This document shows, one piece after another, positions 25,887 to 34,627 of a DNA stretch of 64,000 nucleotides (position 1 is the stretch's first letter; each line of letters opens with the position of its first letter). This DNA is from Conexibacter sp. DBS9H8 (lineage in GTDB: Bacteria > Actinomycetota > Thermoleophilia > Solirubrobacterales > Solirubrobacteraceae): positions 124,001 through 188,000 of the forward strand of contig NZ_CP097128.1 in assembly GCF_023330685.1 (NCBI RefSeq), given 5' to 3'. The translations under genes were made by a program, and so were the position numbers. The notes under the pieces are model-generated. The model was not told the origin of the DNA. It worked only from the letters and a program-made list of their open reading frames with translations, and searched no databases.

Positions 25887-26680
25887 GTCTCGCGGATGAT
25901 CCGGCCGTCCTCCAAGAAGACGATTCGGTCCGCCCGGGCGGCCGCCTGCGGGTCGTGGGTGACGATCACGATCGTCTGGCCGAGGTCGCCGACGGCCCGG
26001 CGCAGCATCGTCAGGATCGTGTCGGTGTTGACGCTGTCGAGGTTGCCGGTCGGCTCGTCCGCGAACACGATCGCCGGTTTGCCCATCAGCGCGCGGGCGA
26101 GCGCGACCCGCTGCTGCTCGCCGCCGGACAGCTCGGCGGGTCGGGCGCGCCGCTTGTCGGCGATGCCAGTGGCGATCAGCAGCCAGTCGAGCCACTCCCG
26201 GTCGACGGGCCGACCCGCGATCCGCAGCGGCAGGGTGATGTTCTGCTCGGCGGTGAGCATGCCGAGCAGGTTGAAGGTCTGGAAGACAAAGCCGATCCGG
26301 CTGCGCCGCAGCCGCGTGCGATCGGCCTCACCGAGGTCCCCCAGCCGGGTCGGTCCGATCCACACCTCACCGCTGCTGGGGGTGTCGAGGCCGGCGAGCA
26401 GGTGCATGAGCGTCGACTTGCCCGAGCCGGACGGGCCCATGATCGCGGTGAAACTGCCGGGCGCGATCGCCAGTGACACCCCGTTGAGGGCGTGGACGGC
26501 GCCCGGGCCGTGGCCGTATCGCTTGTACAGGTCCTCGCCGGCGACGATCGCCACCGGCTCGCGGATCTCCAGAGCGGGCGGAGCGGACGGGGTCATGACC
26601 GCGCGCGTCTGGGGCTCGATCCCGGTCGCATCGGATTCGGGCACCGGCGTCGGATCGTCGGCGTGGGGATGTGCGGTCAT
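25883..26680 (-). CDS. ABC transporter ATPase, LolD/MacB type
   Basis: This 265-residue protein has Walker A GPSGSGKS (about 82-89), the Q-loop in IGFVFQTFNLL, signature LSGGEQQRVALARAL, Walker B AIVFADEPTGNLD and the H-loop VIVTHDP. The EPTGNLDS and NLL patterns place it with ATPases partnering FtsX-type permeases. It has an extra N-terminal extension of about 35 residues. Its start overlaps the sixA stop (ATGA) and its stop overlaps the repeated permease start, so the three genes are translationally coupled. Confidence 0.93.
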   Translation of the reverse strand: MTAHPHADDPTPVPESDATGIEPQTRAVMTPSAPPALEIREPVAIVAGEDLYKRYGHGPGAVHALNGVSLAIAPGSFTAIMGPSGSGKSTLMHLLAGLDTPSSGEVWIGPTRLGDLGEADRTRLRRSRIGFVFQTFNLLGMLTAEQNITLPLRIAGRPVDREWLDWLLIATGIADKRRARPAELSGGEQQRVALARALMGKPAIVFADEPTGNLDSVNTDTILTMLRRAVGDLGQTIVIVTHDPQAAARADRIVFLEDGRIIRET

Positions 26681-27189
26681 GTCGGCGGTAGCGTCCGGGG
26701 CTGGAGGTAGCCGGTGAGCTCAGCGCGACCGGGCCCGAGGGCGGCCCACGCATCGGTGAAGGTGAGGGTGACGAGGCCGCCGGTGACGAGCTTCTCGGCG
26801 AGGCTGACGTGCAGGCTGCGCCGCGGCGGCCCGGCGAGAGTGAGGGCGAGTTGTTGCAGGGTCGGATTGTGTCCGACGACCATCACGGTCGTGACGTCCT
26901 CCCCGATCCGCCCCAGACGGACGAGCAGACTGGAGACGCTCGCCCCGTAGAGCTCGGATTCGACGTGCAGCTCACCGCCCGGGGCAACGAGCTCGACGGT
27001 CTCGACCGCCCGCCGGGCGGTCGAGCAGAGCACGAGCGCCGGTGCGATCCCCGCGTCGCTGAGGTGGGTCCCGAGCCGGCGCGCCGCCTCTTGGCCACGC
27101 GGGGCGAGGGGGCGGTCATGGTCGGCTTGGGCGGGATCGGCCCAGTCGGACTTGGCGTGGCGGAGGAGGTAGAGCCGGTGAACGGGCAC
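26677..27189 (-). CDS. SixA-type histidine phosphatase
   Basis: This 170-residue member of the histidine phosphatase superfamily has the N-terminal phosphohistidine motif YLLRHAKSDW (about 6-15), PLAPRGQEAARRLG, and the second conserved His in VMVVGHNPTLQQLA (about 99-112). SixA removes phosphate from histidine phosphotransfer domains. In actinobacteria the substrates of this subfamily are largely unknown. The GTG start at 27189 is required because the nearby ATG is out of frame. It is the first gene of the sixA-ATPase-permease operon. Confidence 0.85.
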   Translation of the reverse strand: MPVHRLYLLRHAKSDWADPAQADHDRPLAPRGQEAARRLGTHLSDAGIAPALVLCSTARRAVETVELVAPGGELHVESELYGASVSSLLVRLGRIGEDVTTVMVVGHNPTLQQLALTLAGPPRRSLHVSLAEKLVTGGLVTLTFTDAWAALGPGRAELTGYLQPRTLPPT

Positions 27190-27410
27190 GGTCCCATTGT
27201 CTCGGCTCGGGCGGCGCAATTCGCCACGTCCGCCGGAACGGGGATGAGACCTCCGCAGGGCTGGCCGACGCGACACCCTGGCGAGGCCGAGCGGAACGCC
27301 GAAGCGCGCGAGGCGGGCCTCGTCGACTCAACGAGGGGGGACCCGGTCCGGGGTCGTCAAACCCGAGCGGACCAGGCACCGACGGTGCTTCGCTACGCTC
27401 CCGGTCCTGC

Positions 27411-27483
27411 GGCGAGATAGCTCAGCTGGTAGAGCACACGACTGAAAATCGTGGTGTCCCGGGTTCGAGTCCCGGTCTCGCCA
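27411..27483 (+). tRNA. tRNA-Phe (anticodon GAA)
   Basis: A 73-nt cloverleaf with acceptor GGCGAGA/TCTCGCC and discriminator A, anticodon loop CTGAAAA in an ACGA/TCGT stem, and a T-arm with GGGTTCGAGTCCC. CCA is not encoded. A GC-rich hairpin (27517-27524/27536-27543) follows within 60 bp and may end transcription. Confidence 0.95.
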
Positions 27484-27516
27484 TCGCTTCCGCCCCGGGA
27501 ACGTTTCCGCCCCAGT

Positions 27517-27543
27517 CCCCCGCCGCGCACGGGACGGCGGGGG
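27517..27543 (+). terminator. Possible terminator after tRNA-Phe
   Basis: An 8-bp GC stem (CCCCCGCC/GGCGGGGG) with an 11-base loop lies 33 bp after the tRNA, followed by GTTTGGG instead of a full T-run. Confidence 0.4.
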
Positions 27544-27580
27544 GTTTGGGCCATTCGCTCTCGTGGCAGGATCGATTGTG

Positions 27581-28231
27581 ATGCCTCCGACCACCGTCGC
27601 TCGCCCGATTCGCCGTGACGCCGCCGCCAACCGCGAGCGGCTGCTGCGCGCGGCTGCGCGGGCGGTGCGCCGGCGCGGTGATGCCATCGCGATGACGGCG
27701 ATCGCCGCCGAGGCAGGGGTCGGGATCGGCACCCTCTACCGCCACTTCCCGACCCGGGCGGCGCTGCTGGCTGCGCTGACGGACCGCTCCTACCAACTCG
27801 TCCTCAGTCACGCTCGCAGAGCCGTTGACAGCCCTGCTCCTGTGCCGGAGGTGATCGCCCGCTTCCTCAGCGATGCGATCGCCGCCCGGGAGCAGCTCGT
27901 GCTGCCCCTGCACGGGGGTCCGATCGATCTTTCCCCCGGGGCGATCGCCGCCCGCACCGAGATCAGTGACCGGCTGGAGCGGGTGCTTGCCCGCGGCCGC
28001 CGAGAGGGTTCGGTCCGCGCGGACGTGAGCGCGATCGACCTGATCATCACGAGCGTGCTGCTCGCCCGCCCCCTGCCCCACGTCACCGACTGGGACGGTC
28101 ACGCCCGCCGGCAGGCGGCCCTCTACCTGGCCGGCCTCACCGGCGTTGAGGCTGCCGCCCTGCCAGGCCGCGCCCCGACCCGGGCCGCACTCGAGTCGGG
28201 GTTCCGCGCCCAGGCGCGGGCGGCGCCCTGA
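27581..28231 (+). CDS. TetR-family transcriptional regulator
   Basis: This 216-residue protein has the N-terminal TetR HTH at about 12-58: RERLLRAAARAVRRRGDAIA, then MTAIAAEAGVGIGTLYRHF and PTRAALLAAL. The C-terminal ligand domain is helical (VIARFLSDAIAAREQLVL). It is convergent with the GST gene (28330), and whether it controls that gene is unknown. Starts at GTG 27563 and 27578 are alternatives; ATG 27581 fits the usual N-terminal length. Confidence 0.88.
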   Translation: MPPTTVARPIRRDAAANRERLLRAAARAVRRRGDAIAMTAIAAEAGVGIGTLYRHFPTRAALLAALTDRSYQLVLSHARRAVDSPAPVPEVIARFLSDAIAAREQLVLPLHGGPIDLSPGAIAARTEISDRLERVLARGRREGSVRADVSAIDLIITSVLLARPLPHVTDWDGHARRQAALYLAGLTGVEAAALPGRAPTRAALESGFRAQARAAP

Positions 28232-28329
28232 CATCCGCGAGCCCGCCGCCAACCGCGGGCCCCAGGCGCCGACATCCGCCGGACGGCGAACCCGGCGGCG
28301 GTGAGAACCACGTGCCGCTACGGGCCGGC

Positions 28330-29001
28330 TCAGCCCGCCAGCGGCTGACCGCTCCGGTCGACCTCGACGGCGGCCGGATGGTCCGACAGGGCGGCGAGCC
28401 ACGCCGCGGCCGCCGGAACGGTCACCGGGTCGGGGGCGAGATCGGGGAGCCACTGGGGCAGGCGGACCGCGACGGGCATCGCGGCGAGGTCGGCCAGGGA
28501 CGGGTCTGCCCCACCGGCCAGCCAGGGACCGTCGGTCGCGGTGAGCATCCGGTCGAGTGGCCGCCAGCGTTTGCCGAGCGCGCCGCGAAGGTTAGCGATC
28601 AGGTTCGGATGGTCGTGGGCCTCGTCCAGGCCGAACACCTGCTTGCGCATCGAGAGGAAGAAGTTGGTGACGATCTCGTCCTCGACCCAGCGCAGCAGCC
28701 CCCGCGCCTGGGCCCGGGCGATGGGATCCTCAGGCCACAGCGACGGCCCCGTCCCGGTCTCCTGCGCCCACTCACAGATCGCGGTCGACTGGGTGATCGC
28801 ACGGTCGCCGACCTCGAGCACCGGCACCCGGTTGGCTGGATTGATCTCGGCCAGCCGCGGCGGGCGCGCGACCGGATCGATCTCGATCAGCTCGACCTCG
28901 ATCCCGCGGATCGCCAGGGCGATCCGGGCCTTGCCGGCAAACGGGGAGAGGTTCCAGGACCACAGTCGCGGTCGGGGCATCGCATCGGGGGCGTCGGACA
29001 T
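28330..29001 (-). CDS. Glutathione S-transferase-like protein
   Basis: This 223-residue protein has an N-terminal thioredoxin-like domain with SWNLSPFAGKARIALAIRG and the cis-Pro/Ser segment NPANRVPVLEVGDRAITQS (about 55-73). The C-terminal helical domain contains PWLAGGADPSLADLAAMPV, the N-capping D motif. In organisms lacking glutathione such proteins may use other thiols or act as dehalogenases or isomerases. Ten bases separate it from the AraC-like gene upstream on the same strand, suggesting co-transcription. Confidence 0.88.
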   Translation of the reverse strand: MSDAPDAMPRPRLWSWNLSPFAGKARIALAIRGIEVELIEIDPVARPPRLAEINPANRVPVLEVGDRAITQSTAICEWAQETGTGPSLWPEDPIARAQARGLLRWVEDEIVTNFFLSMRKQVFGLDEAHDHPNLIANLRGALGKRWRPLDRMLTATDGPWLAGGADPSLADLAAMPVAVRLPQWLPDLAPDPVTVPAAAAWLAALSDHPAAVEVDRSGQPLAG

Positions 29002-29010
29002 GGCTGGACC

Positions 29011-30204
29011 CTATCTGACCGCCTGCCCCGTCCGCCCCGCCCAGCGCGCCGGTGAGACCCCGTGCCAGCGGGTGAAGGCGTGCACGAAGCTCGACGCCTC
29101 CGCGTACCCGAGCCGATCGGCGACCTGCTCGACGGTGAGCCCGCCGGTGGAGAGCAGTTCCTGGGCGAGCAGCATCCGGGTCTCCGAGACGATCGCCCGG
29201 AAGCTCGTGCCCTCGGCCCCAAGCCGGCGCCGGAGGGTCCGGACGCTCACCCCGAGAGCGTCGGCGACCCGGTCCTGGCCGGGCATCTCACGGGCGTCGG
29301 CGAGCAACTGGGCCCGTACCCGCCCGGCGAGACCCCGGCGGAGGTGGCGGCGATCGAGCAGCGCCTCACACAGGGACTGGCATTGGGCGGCGGCGAGTTC
29401 GCTCGCGCGTGGGAGCGGCCGCGCGAGCAGGGCGGCGGAGATCCTCAGGCCGTCGTACTCGGCCCCGAAGCGCGGCCGTACCCCGAACGCCCGCTCATAC
29501 GCCTCGAGCCCATCCATCGCCCCGCCATCGGTCGCCCCAGTCTCACCGTCTCCCCCTCCGGCCTCCGGCCCGGGCGCGGGCTCCGGCCCGGGCGCGGGGA
29601 AGTGGAAGCTCACGCCGGCGAGCGGAACCGGCTCGGCGAACAGCTCCCGCTGCATCAGCGCGATCGCCGCCGCGTCGCGCTCGAGCACGAGCCGGCGCAA
29701 CCCAGACGGCAGGTGGCCGGCGTCGAGGCGGACCTCGATGTGGTCCCCCGCACTCACGGTGTGAACGTCGACGAGCGCGTAGGCGAGCTCGCGGAAGCGC
29801 TCGGCAACCCCGATCGCGTCCGCGAGCGTCGCGCTCGCGAGCACGGCGAAGCCGAAGATCCCGTAGGTGTGGAGGCCGTAGCGCTGCCCGAGACCGAGCC
29901 CGAGACCCGCAGGCGCGCCCGTCAGCGCCGCGAGGTTCGCGAGCACGGCGAGCTCCTGATCGGCCTCGATCTCGGCGGCGGGATCCTCCAGCAGCGCCGG
30001 GATGACGCCGCTGCCGGCGAGCAGCCGGTCGCCCGTCAGCCCCAGTGAGCGCCCGTACTCGACGATCAGCCCGACGCTCGTGGTCGCCCGCGGGGCGGGG
30101 GACCACGCCGCAGGGGTGCGCGCCGCCGGCACCCCCGGCACGGTCCCCGATGGTCCAGACGACGATGTCACCCGGCTGGCCGAATCGAACAAGATGTTGC
30201 CCAA
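29011..30204 (-). CDS. AraC-family regulator (OruR/ArgR-like, Arabinose_bd domain)
   Basis: This protein of about 397 residues has an N-terminal ligand domain of the Arabinose_bd type (about 30-230; ALTGAPAGLGLGLGQRYGLH), interrupted by a Pro/Gly/Glu/Asp-rich linker at about 200-235, and a C-terminal double HTH (QDRVADALGVSVRTLRRRL; GLTVEQVADRLGYAEASSFV; FTRWHGVSP). Relatives activate lipid, sterol or alkane oxidation genes. TTG at 30204 is chosen to avoid overlap with the divergent monooxygenase at 30247; an upstream start (30261) would overlap it. It probably controls that divergent operon. Confidence 0.85.
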   Translation of the reverse strand: MGNILFDSASRVTSSSGPSGTVPGVPAARTPAAWSPAPRATTSVGLIVEYGRSLGLTGDRLLAGSGVIPALLEDPAAEIEADQELAVLANLAALTGAPAGLGLGLGQRYGLHTYGIFGFAVLASATLADAIGVAERFRELAYALVDVHTVSAGDHIEVRLDAGHLPSGLRRLVLERDAAAIALMQRELFAEPVPLAGVSFHFPAPGPEPAPGPEAGGGDGETGATDGGAMDGLEAYERAFGVRPRFGAEYDGLRISAALLARPLPRASELAAAQCQSLCEALLDRRHLRRGLAGRVRAQLLADAREMPGQDRVADALGVSVRTLRRRLGAEGTSFRAIVSETRMLLAQELLSTGGLTVEQVADRLGYAEASSFVHAFTRWHGVSPARWAGRTGQAVR

Positions 30205-30246
30205 TCTGCCATTGATCTGGGCCTGCGGGAGCCATACCTTCTCAGG

Positions 30247-31761
30247 GTGTCCTCCACTCACTCACCACGGATCGCGATCGTCGGCGCCGGCTTTGGCGGG
30301 ATCGGGATGGCGATCGAGCTCGACCGAGCCGGGTTCCATGACTTCACCGTCTTTGAACGGGCCGACCGGATCGGCGGGGTGTGGAGGGAGAACACCTACC
30401 CGGGGGCAGGCTGTGACGTCCCCTCACCGTTCTACTCGTTCTCCTTCGCCCCGAACCCGCAGTGGCCATGGCGGTACTCCAAGCAGGAGACGATCCTCGC
30501 CTACCTCGAGCGCTGCGCGATCGAGTTCGGGGTCGCCGACCGGATCGAAGTCAACGCGGAGGTGACCGCTGCGGCCTTTGACGAGGCCACCGGCCGCTGG
30601 GAGGTCCAGGTCAACGGGAGCACCGAGAGCTTCGATCTGCTCGTCTGCGCCTGCGGCCAGCTGTCGGAGCCGACCGTCCCCGCCTTCCCCGGCGCCGACT
30701 CCTTCACCGGCCACAGCTTCCACAGCGCCCACTGGGATCACGAACACGACCTCCGCGACGAGCGGGTCGCAGTGATCGGCACCGGCGCGAGCGCGATCCA
30801 GTTCGTCCCCGAGATCGTCCCTCAGGTCGGCGCCCTCCACCTCTTCCAACGCTCGGCGCCGTTCGTCATCCCCAAACCCGACCGCCGCTACAGCCAGCTG
30901 CACCACCGGCTCTTCCGCACCCTTCCGGCGCTGCTCGCCGCCGAGCGCTTCGGCTGGTTCCTGGTCTCAGAGTACGGGCAGATCGCCCTGGCCGAGCACC
31001 CATCCTGGCTCAACTTCATCGTCGGGGCGTCTCGCTGGAACCTCAACCGGGCGATCACAGACCCCGCCAAACGGGCGGCGCTCGCCCCGACCGATCAGGC
31101 CGGCTGCAAGCGGCTGCTGTTCTCCAACAACTACTACCCGGCCCTCGCCCAGGACCACGTCGAGGTCATCCCCGAGGGTGTGAGCGCGATCGGCCCCCAC
31201 ACCGTCCGTTCCGATTCCGGCCTCACCCGAGAGGTCGACACGATCATCTACGCGACCGGCTTTGCCGCGCACGGGTTCGTCGCGCCGATGCAGATCACCG
31301 GCCGGGAGGGCCGCCGCCTCGCCGAGGACGCCTGGGCAGGCGGTGCCTCGGCCTACCTCGGCATGGCCGTCCCCGATTTCCCGAATCTGTTCATGCTCTA
31401 CGGGCCGAACACGAACCTCGGCTCCGGGTCGATCGTGCACATGCTCGAGAGCTCGATCCATTACGTCGTCGAGGCCGCCCGTGCCTTCGCCCGCCACCCG
31501 GGAGCCCGCTTCGCCGTCCGCCGCGGACGCCACCTCCTCTACGACAGCGAGGTCCAGCGCCGGCTCGCCACCTCGGCGTGGGCGAGCGGCTGCTCGAGCT
31601 GGTACGTCGACGAGACGGGCCGCAACGCGAACAACTGGCCGGGAACGATGAGCGAGTATCGCTGGCGGACACGGCAGTTCCGGATCGAGGATTATGAGGC
31701 TCTGGACGGCGGGGCCGACGGTCCCGCCCCGAGTGAGGAGAGGGAGACGGTGTTCTCGTGA
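30247..31761 (+). CDS. Flavin-containing monooxygenase, Baeyer-Villiger type
   Basis: This 504-residue class B flavoprotein monooxygenase has an N-terminal FAD site IAIVGAGFGGIGMAIELDRAG (9-29 in part), the Baeyer-Villiger fingerprint FxGxxxHxxxW in FTGHSFHSAHW (about 153-163), the NADPH site VAVIGTGASAIQ, and the C-terminal ATGF motif (IIYATGFAAHG). It oxidises ketones to esters or oxygenates a heteroatom, using NADPH and O2. The stop overlaps the GMC oxidoreductase start (ATGA region, 4 bases), so the two are coupled. Divergent from the AraC regulator. Confidence 0.92.
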   Translation: MSSTHSPRIAIVGAGFGGIGMAIELDRAGFHDFTVFERADRIGGVWRENTYPGAGCDVPSPFYSFSFAPNPQWPWRYSKQETILAYLERCAIEFGVADRIEVNAEVTAAAFDEATGRWEVQVNGSTESFDLLVCACGQLSEPTVPAFPGADSFTGHSFHSAHWDHEHDLRDERVAVIGTGASAIQFVPEIVPQVGALHLFQRSAPFVIPKPDRRYSQLHHRLFRTLPALLAAERFGWFLVSEYGQIALAEHPSWLNFIVGASRWNLNRAITDPAKRAALAPTDQAGCKRLLFSNNYYPALAQDHVEVIPEGVSAIGPHTVRSDSGLTREVDTIIYATGFAAHGFVAPMQITGREGRRLAEDAWAGGASAYLGMAVPDFPNLFMLYGPNTNLGSGSIVHMLESSIHYVVEAARAFARHPGARFAVRRGRHLLYDSEVQRRLATSAWASGCSSWYVDETGRNANNWPGTMSEYRWRTRQFRIEDYEALDGGADGPAPSEERETVFS

Positions 31762-33377
31762 GCTACGACTTTGACTGGCTGGTGATCGGGTCGGGATTCG
31801 GCGGGAGCGTGTCGGCGCTGCGGCTCGCGGAGAAGGGCTACTCGGTCGGGGTGCTCGAAAGCGGCCGCCGCTTCGCGGACGAGGACTACGCGGAGGAGAC
31901 CAAGGACGCCAGGAACTACTACTGGGTCCCCCAGCTCGGCCTTCGCGGGATTCTCCGCCTCACCCTGTTCCGGGACATCTTCATCGCCTCCGGCAGTGGG
32001 GTCGGAGGCGGCAGCCTCGGGTATGCGAACACGCTCTACCGCGCCCTGCCCGGCTTCTATGAGAACCCGCAGTGGAGCGGACTCGCCGACTGGGAGACCG
32101 AACTGGCCCCCCACTATCAGGAGGCCGAGCGGATGCTCGGCGTGGCGGAGTACGACCGCGAGGGCCCGGCCGACCTGCTGCTCAAGCGCTACGGGGAGGC
32201 GACCGGCGTCGCCGACACGTTCAAGCGCGCGCGCGTCGGGGTGTTCCTCGGCACTCCCGGCGTCACCGTCGAGGATCCCTACTTCGGTGGTGAGGGACCC
32301 CCACGGACCGGGTGCATGCGCTGTGGCTCCTGCATGGTCGGCTGCCGCCACGGGGCCAAGAACACCCTCGTCAAGAACTACCTGTGGTTCGCCGAGAAGC
32401 TCGGCGTGCAGGTGATGCCCGAACGAACGGTGATCGACGTCGTGCCGATCGGCGGGCCGTCGGCGACCGGGGCCGACGGCTACGAGGTCACCCACATCCG
32501 CTCCGGCGCGCTGTGGGGACGGGAGAAGACGACGCTCCGGGCTCGCGGCGTGATCGTCGCCGCCGGCGCGCTGGGCACCAACCGCCTGCTCGCGCGCTGC
32601 AAGCTCGCCGGCTCCCTGCACCGGATCTCGGACCGCCTCGGTTATCTCGTGCGCACCAACAGCGAGTCGATCATGGCCGTCAGCGCCCCCGCGGACCACC
32701 CGGACGACTTCACCAAGTCGATCGCGATCACCTCAAGTCTCTACACCGATGAGAGCACCCACGTGGAGGTCGTCACCTACGGCAGGGGAGCCGACTCCCA
32801 GTCCCTGCTCTTCAACCTGATGGTGCAGGCCGGCGGTCGCGGCACCCGCCCGTTCTACTTCGCCCTCGCCGCCCTCCGTCACCCGCGGGCGTTCCTGCGC
32901 GCCTCCAAGCTCGCCGGCACGTCGGCCCGGACGATCATCCTGCTCGTGATGCAGACCCTCGACAACTCGATGCGCCTGAAGGTCAAGCGCCGTCTGCCCG
33001 GCGGCGCGGTCACCCTGACGACCGAGCAGGACCCGCTGCACCCGAACCCGGACGGGGTACCGGTCGCCTATGACGTCGCCCGCTGGTTCGCCGACGAACT
33101 CGGCGGCGACGCCTACGCCGGGATCACGGAGGGGATCTTCTCGATCCCGACGACCGCCCATATCCTCGGCGGTGCGGTGATCGGGGCATCCCCGCGGACC
33201 GGCGTGATCGACGACCACCAGCGCGTGTTCGGGTACGAGAACCTGCTCGTCTGCGACGGGGCGGCGGTGCCGGCGAACGTCGGCGCCAACCCGAGCCTGA
33301 CGATCACCGCCCTCACCGAGCGGGCACTGGCGTTCATCCCCGCCAAGGTCGGGGCGCTCGCGACCGTCGGCGCCTGA
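31758..33377 (+). CDS. GMC-family oxidoreductase, cholesterol-oxidase-like
   Basis: This 539-residue FAD enzyme has N-terminal WLVIGSGFGGSVSALRLAEKG, SGSGVGGGSLGYANTLYR, and the C-terminal GMC signature around HILGGAVIGASP and VCDGAAVPANVGANPSLTI with catalytic His and Asn candidates. A cysteine set CMRCGSCMVGC (near 186-197) resembles that in ChoD-like mycobacterial proteins, where the role is unclear. Likely substrates are sterols or other hydrophobic alcohols. It is coupled to the monooxygenase upstream and the hydrolase 13 bases downstream. Confidence 0.88.
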   Translation: MSYDFDWLVIGSGFGGSVSALRLAEKGYSVGVLESGRRFADEDYAEETKDARNYYWVPQLGLRGILRLTLFRDIFIASGSGVGGGSLGYANTLYRALPGFYENPQWSGLADWETELAPHYQEAERMLGVAEYDREGPADLLLKRYGEATGVADTFKRARVGVFLGTPGVTVEDPYFGGEGPPRTGCMRCGSCMVGCRHGAKNTLVKNYLWFAEKLGVQVMPERTVIDVVPIGGPSATGADGYEVTHIRSGALWGREKTTLRARGVIVAAGALGTNRLLARCKLAGSLHRISDRLGYLVRTNSESIMAVSAPADHPDDFTKSIAITSSLYTDESTHVEVVTYGRGADSQSLLFNLMVQAGGRGTRPFYFALAALRHPRAFLRASKLAGTSARTIILLVMQTLDNSMRLKVKRRLPGGAVTLTTEQDPLHPNPDGVPVAYDVARWFADELGGDAYAGITEGIFSIPTTAHILGGAVIGASPRTGVIDDHQRVFGYENLLVCDGAAVPANVGANPSLTITALTERALAFIPAKVGALATVGA

Positions 33378-33390
33378 GAGGCCCTCGGGC

Positions 33391-34299
33391 ATGTCCAGGG
33401 ACACACCGGTCAACGTGGTGGGAGCCATCGTGCGGACCGCCGTGCGTCCCCTGTTCGGCCCCGGCGTTCCCGTCCCCGTCCAGCGTGTCCTCCTGGAGGC
33501 GACCTGCCGGACCCTGCCGGGCGCCCGGGTCAGGCACACCCGCGCGTACATGGCCGGCGTGCCGGTCCTCATCCTCGCCCCTGACGATGGGCCGGCCCAG
33601 CGTACGATCCTCTACCTCCACGGCGGCGGATATGTCGTCGGCTCAGCCCGCAGCCATCTCGCGCTCACCTCGCGGCTCGCCCGCGCCGCCCACGCACGGG
33701 TCATCGCCGTCGACTACCGGCTCGCCCCCGAGCATCCGTTCCCCGCCGCGTGGGAGGACGCGGCCGCCGTCTACGGTGCGCTCTGCGCGGACGGCACGGC
33801 ACCCGGGTCGGTCTGTATCGCCGGGGATTCCGCCGGAGGCGGGCTTGCGCTCACGACGGTGCTCGAGGCCCGGCAACGCGGGCTCCCCCGCCCCGGCGCG
33901 CTCGTGATGTTCTCCCCGTGGCTCGACCTGCGCCCGCCGGCGGCCCACGCGGCCGCCGGCGGCGAGGATCCGATGCTCACTGTGGCGGGTCTCGAGCGCT
34001 GGGCGGCGCTGTATGCCGGATCCCACCCGCGGACCGATCCGCGCCTCTCCCCCAGCCTCGCCGAGGACCTCAGCGGACTGCCGCCGACCCTCATCCAATA
34101 CGACGCCGGCGAGCTGCTCGCCCGGGACACGCTCGCCTTCAGCACCCGCGCCCGGACCGCCGGCGCCGAGCTCACCCTCCAGCCCTTCAGCGGTCTCTGG
34201 CACGTCTTCGAGCTGTTCACCCTGCTTGCCCCGGCGCGGGCGGCGATCACCCTCGCCGGCGCGTTCATCGCCACCCACACGGCCCCGCCGCCGAGCTGA
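33391..34299 (+). CDS. Alpha/beta hydrolase, hormone-sensitive lipase family
   Basis: This 302-residue esterase has the HSL oxyanion motif LHGGGYVVGS (about 71-80), nucleophile serine in GDSAGGGLAL (about 145-154), an acidic residue in LIQYDAGELL, and the His in SGLWHVFELF (about 270). It would cleave esters such as those formed by the upstream Baeyer-Villiger-type enzyme. It lies in the same operon, 13 bases after the GMC oxidoreductase. ATG at 33391 is close behind the upstream gene. Confidence 0.9.
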   Translation: MSRDTPVNVVGAIVRTAVRPLFGPGVPVPVQRVLLEATCRTLPGARVRHTRAYMAGVPVLILAPDDGPAQRTILYLHGGGYVVGSARSHLALTSRLARAAHARVIAVDYRLAPEHPFPAAWEDAAAVYGALCADGTAPGSVCIAGDSAGGGLALTTVLEARQRGLPRPGALVMFSPWLDLRPPAAHAAAGGEDPMLTVAGLERWAALYAGSHPRTDPRLSPSLAEDLSGLPPTLIQYDAGELLARDTLAFSTRARTAGAELTLQPFSGLWHVFELFTLLAPARAAITLAGAFIATHTAPPPS

Positions 34300-34463
34300 G
34301 CGGAGCCTCCGCTGCTTGTCCCTTCCGGACAACCGGGCCGATCCGGTTTGGGGGAAGACCCAAACACCGCCGGTCGCGTTTGCGGTTCCGTCTGGGTCGG
34401 TCCACGTGGCGCCCGCCGGGAGCTCGGACCGGACCACCGAACACGCCAGAGGAGAGGACCCGC

Positions 34464-34625
34464 ATGCCCACTGCCAAGCCCGTCGTCGTCTACGGAGCCA
34501 GCGGCTGCACCGGCCGACTCGTCTGTGAGGACCTCCGTGAGTACGGCATGGCGTTCATCGCCGCCGGCCGCAACGCCGATCGGCTCGCCGTGACCGGGCA
34601 GCGTCACACCGTCGGTGGGACCTAG
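34464..34625 (+). pseudogene. Truncated N-terminus of a saccharopine-dehydrogenase-like (trans-acting enoyl reductase) gene
   Basis: A 53-residue frame with a good ribosome site (GAGGAGAGG, 34450-34458) reads KPVVVYGASGCTGRLVCEDL, then MAFIAAGRNADRLA, and stops at TAG. This is the N-terminal Rossmann segment of saccharopine dehydrogenase-like proteins, normally about 350-400 residues. The rest is missing: an acyl-CoA synthetase gene starts two bases later. It is either a deletion remnant or a minimal peptide retained by chance. Confidence 0.7.
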
Positions 34626-34627
34626 CG

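Noticed and set aside
29011-30261. AraC start at 30261
   Set aside because: It would overlap the divergent monooxygenase start by 15 bases and leave no promoter room, so the TTG at 30204 was preferred, with uncertainty.
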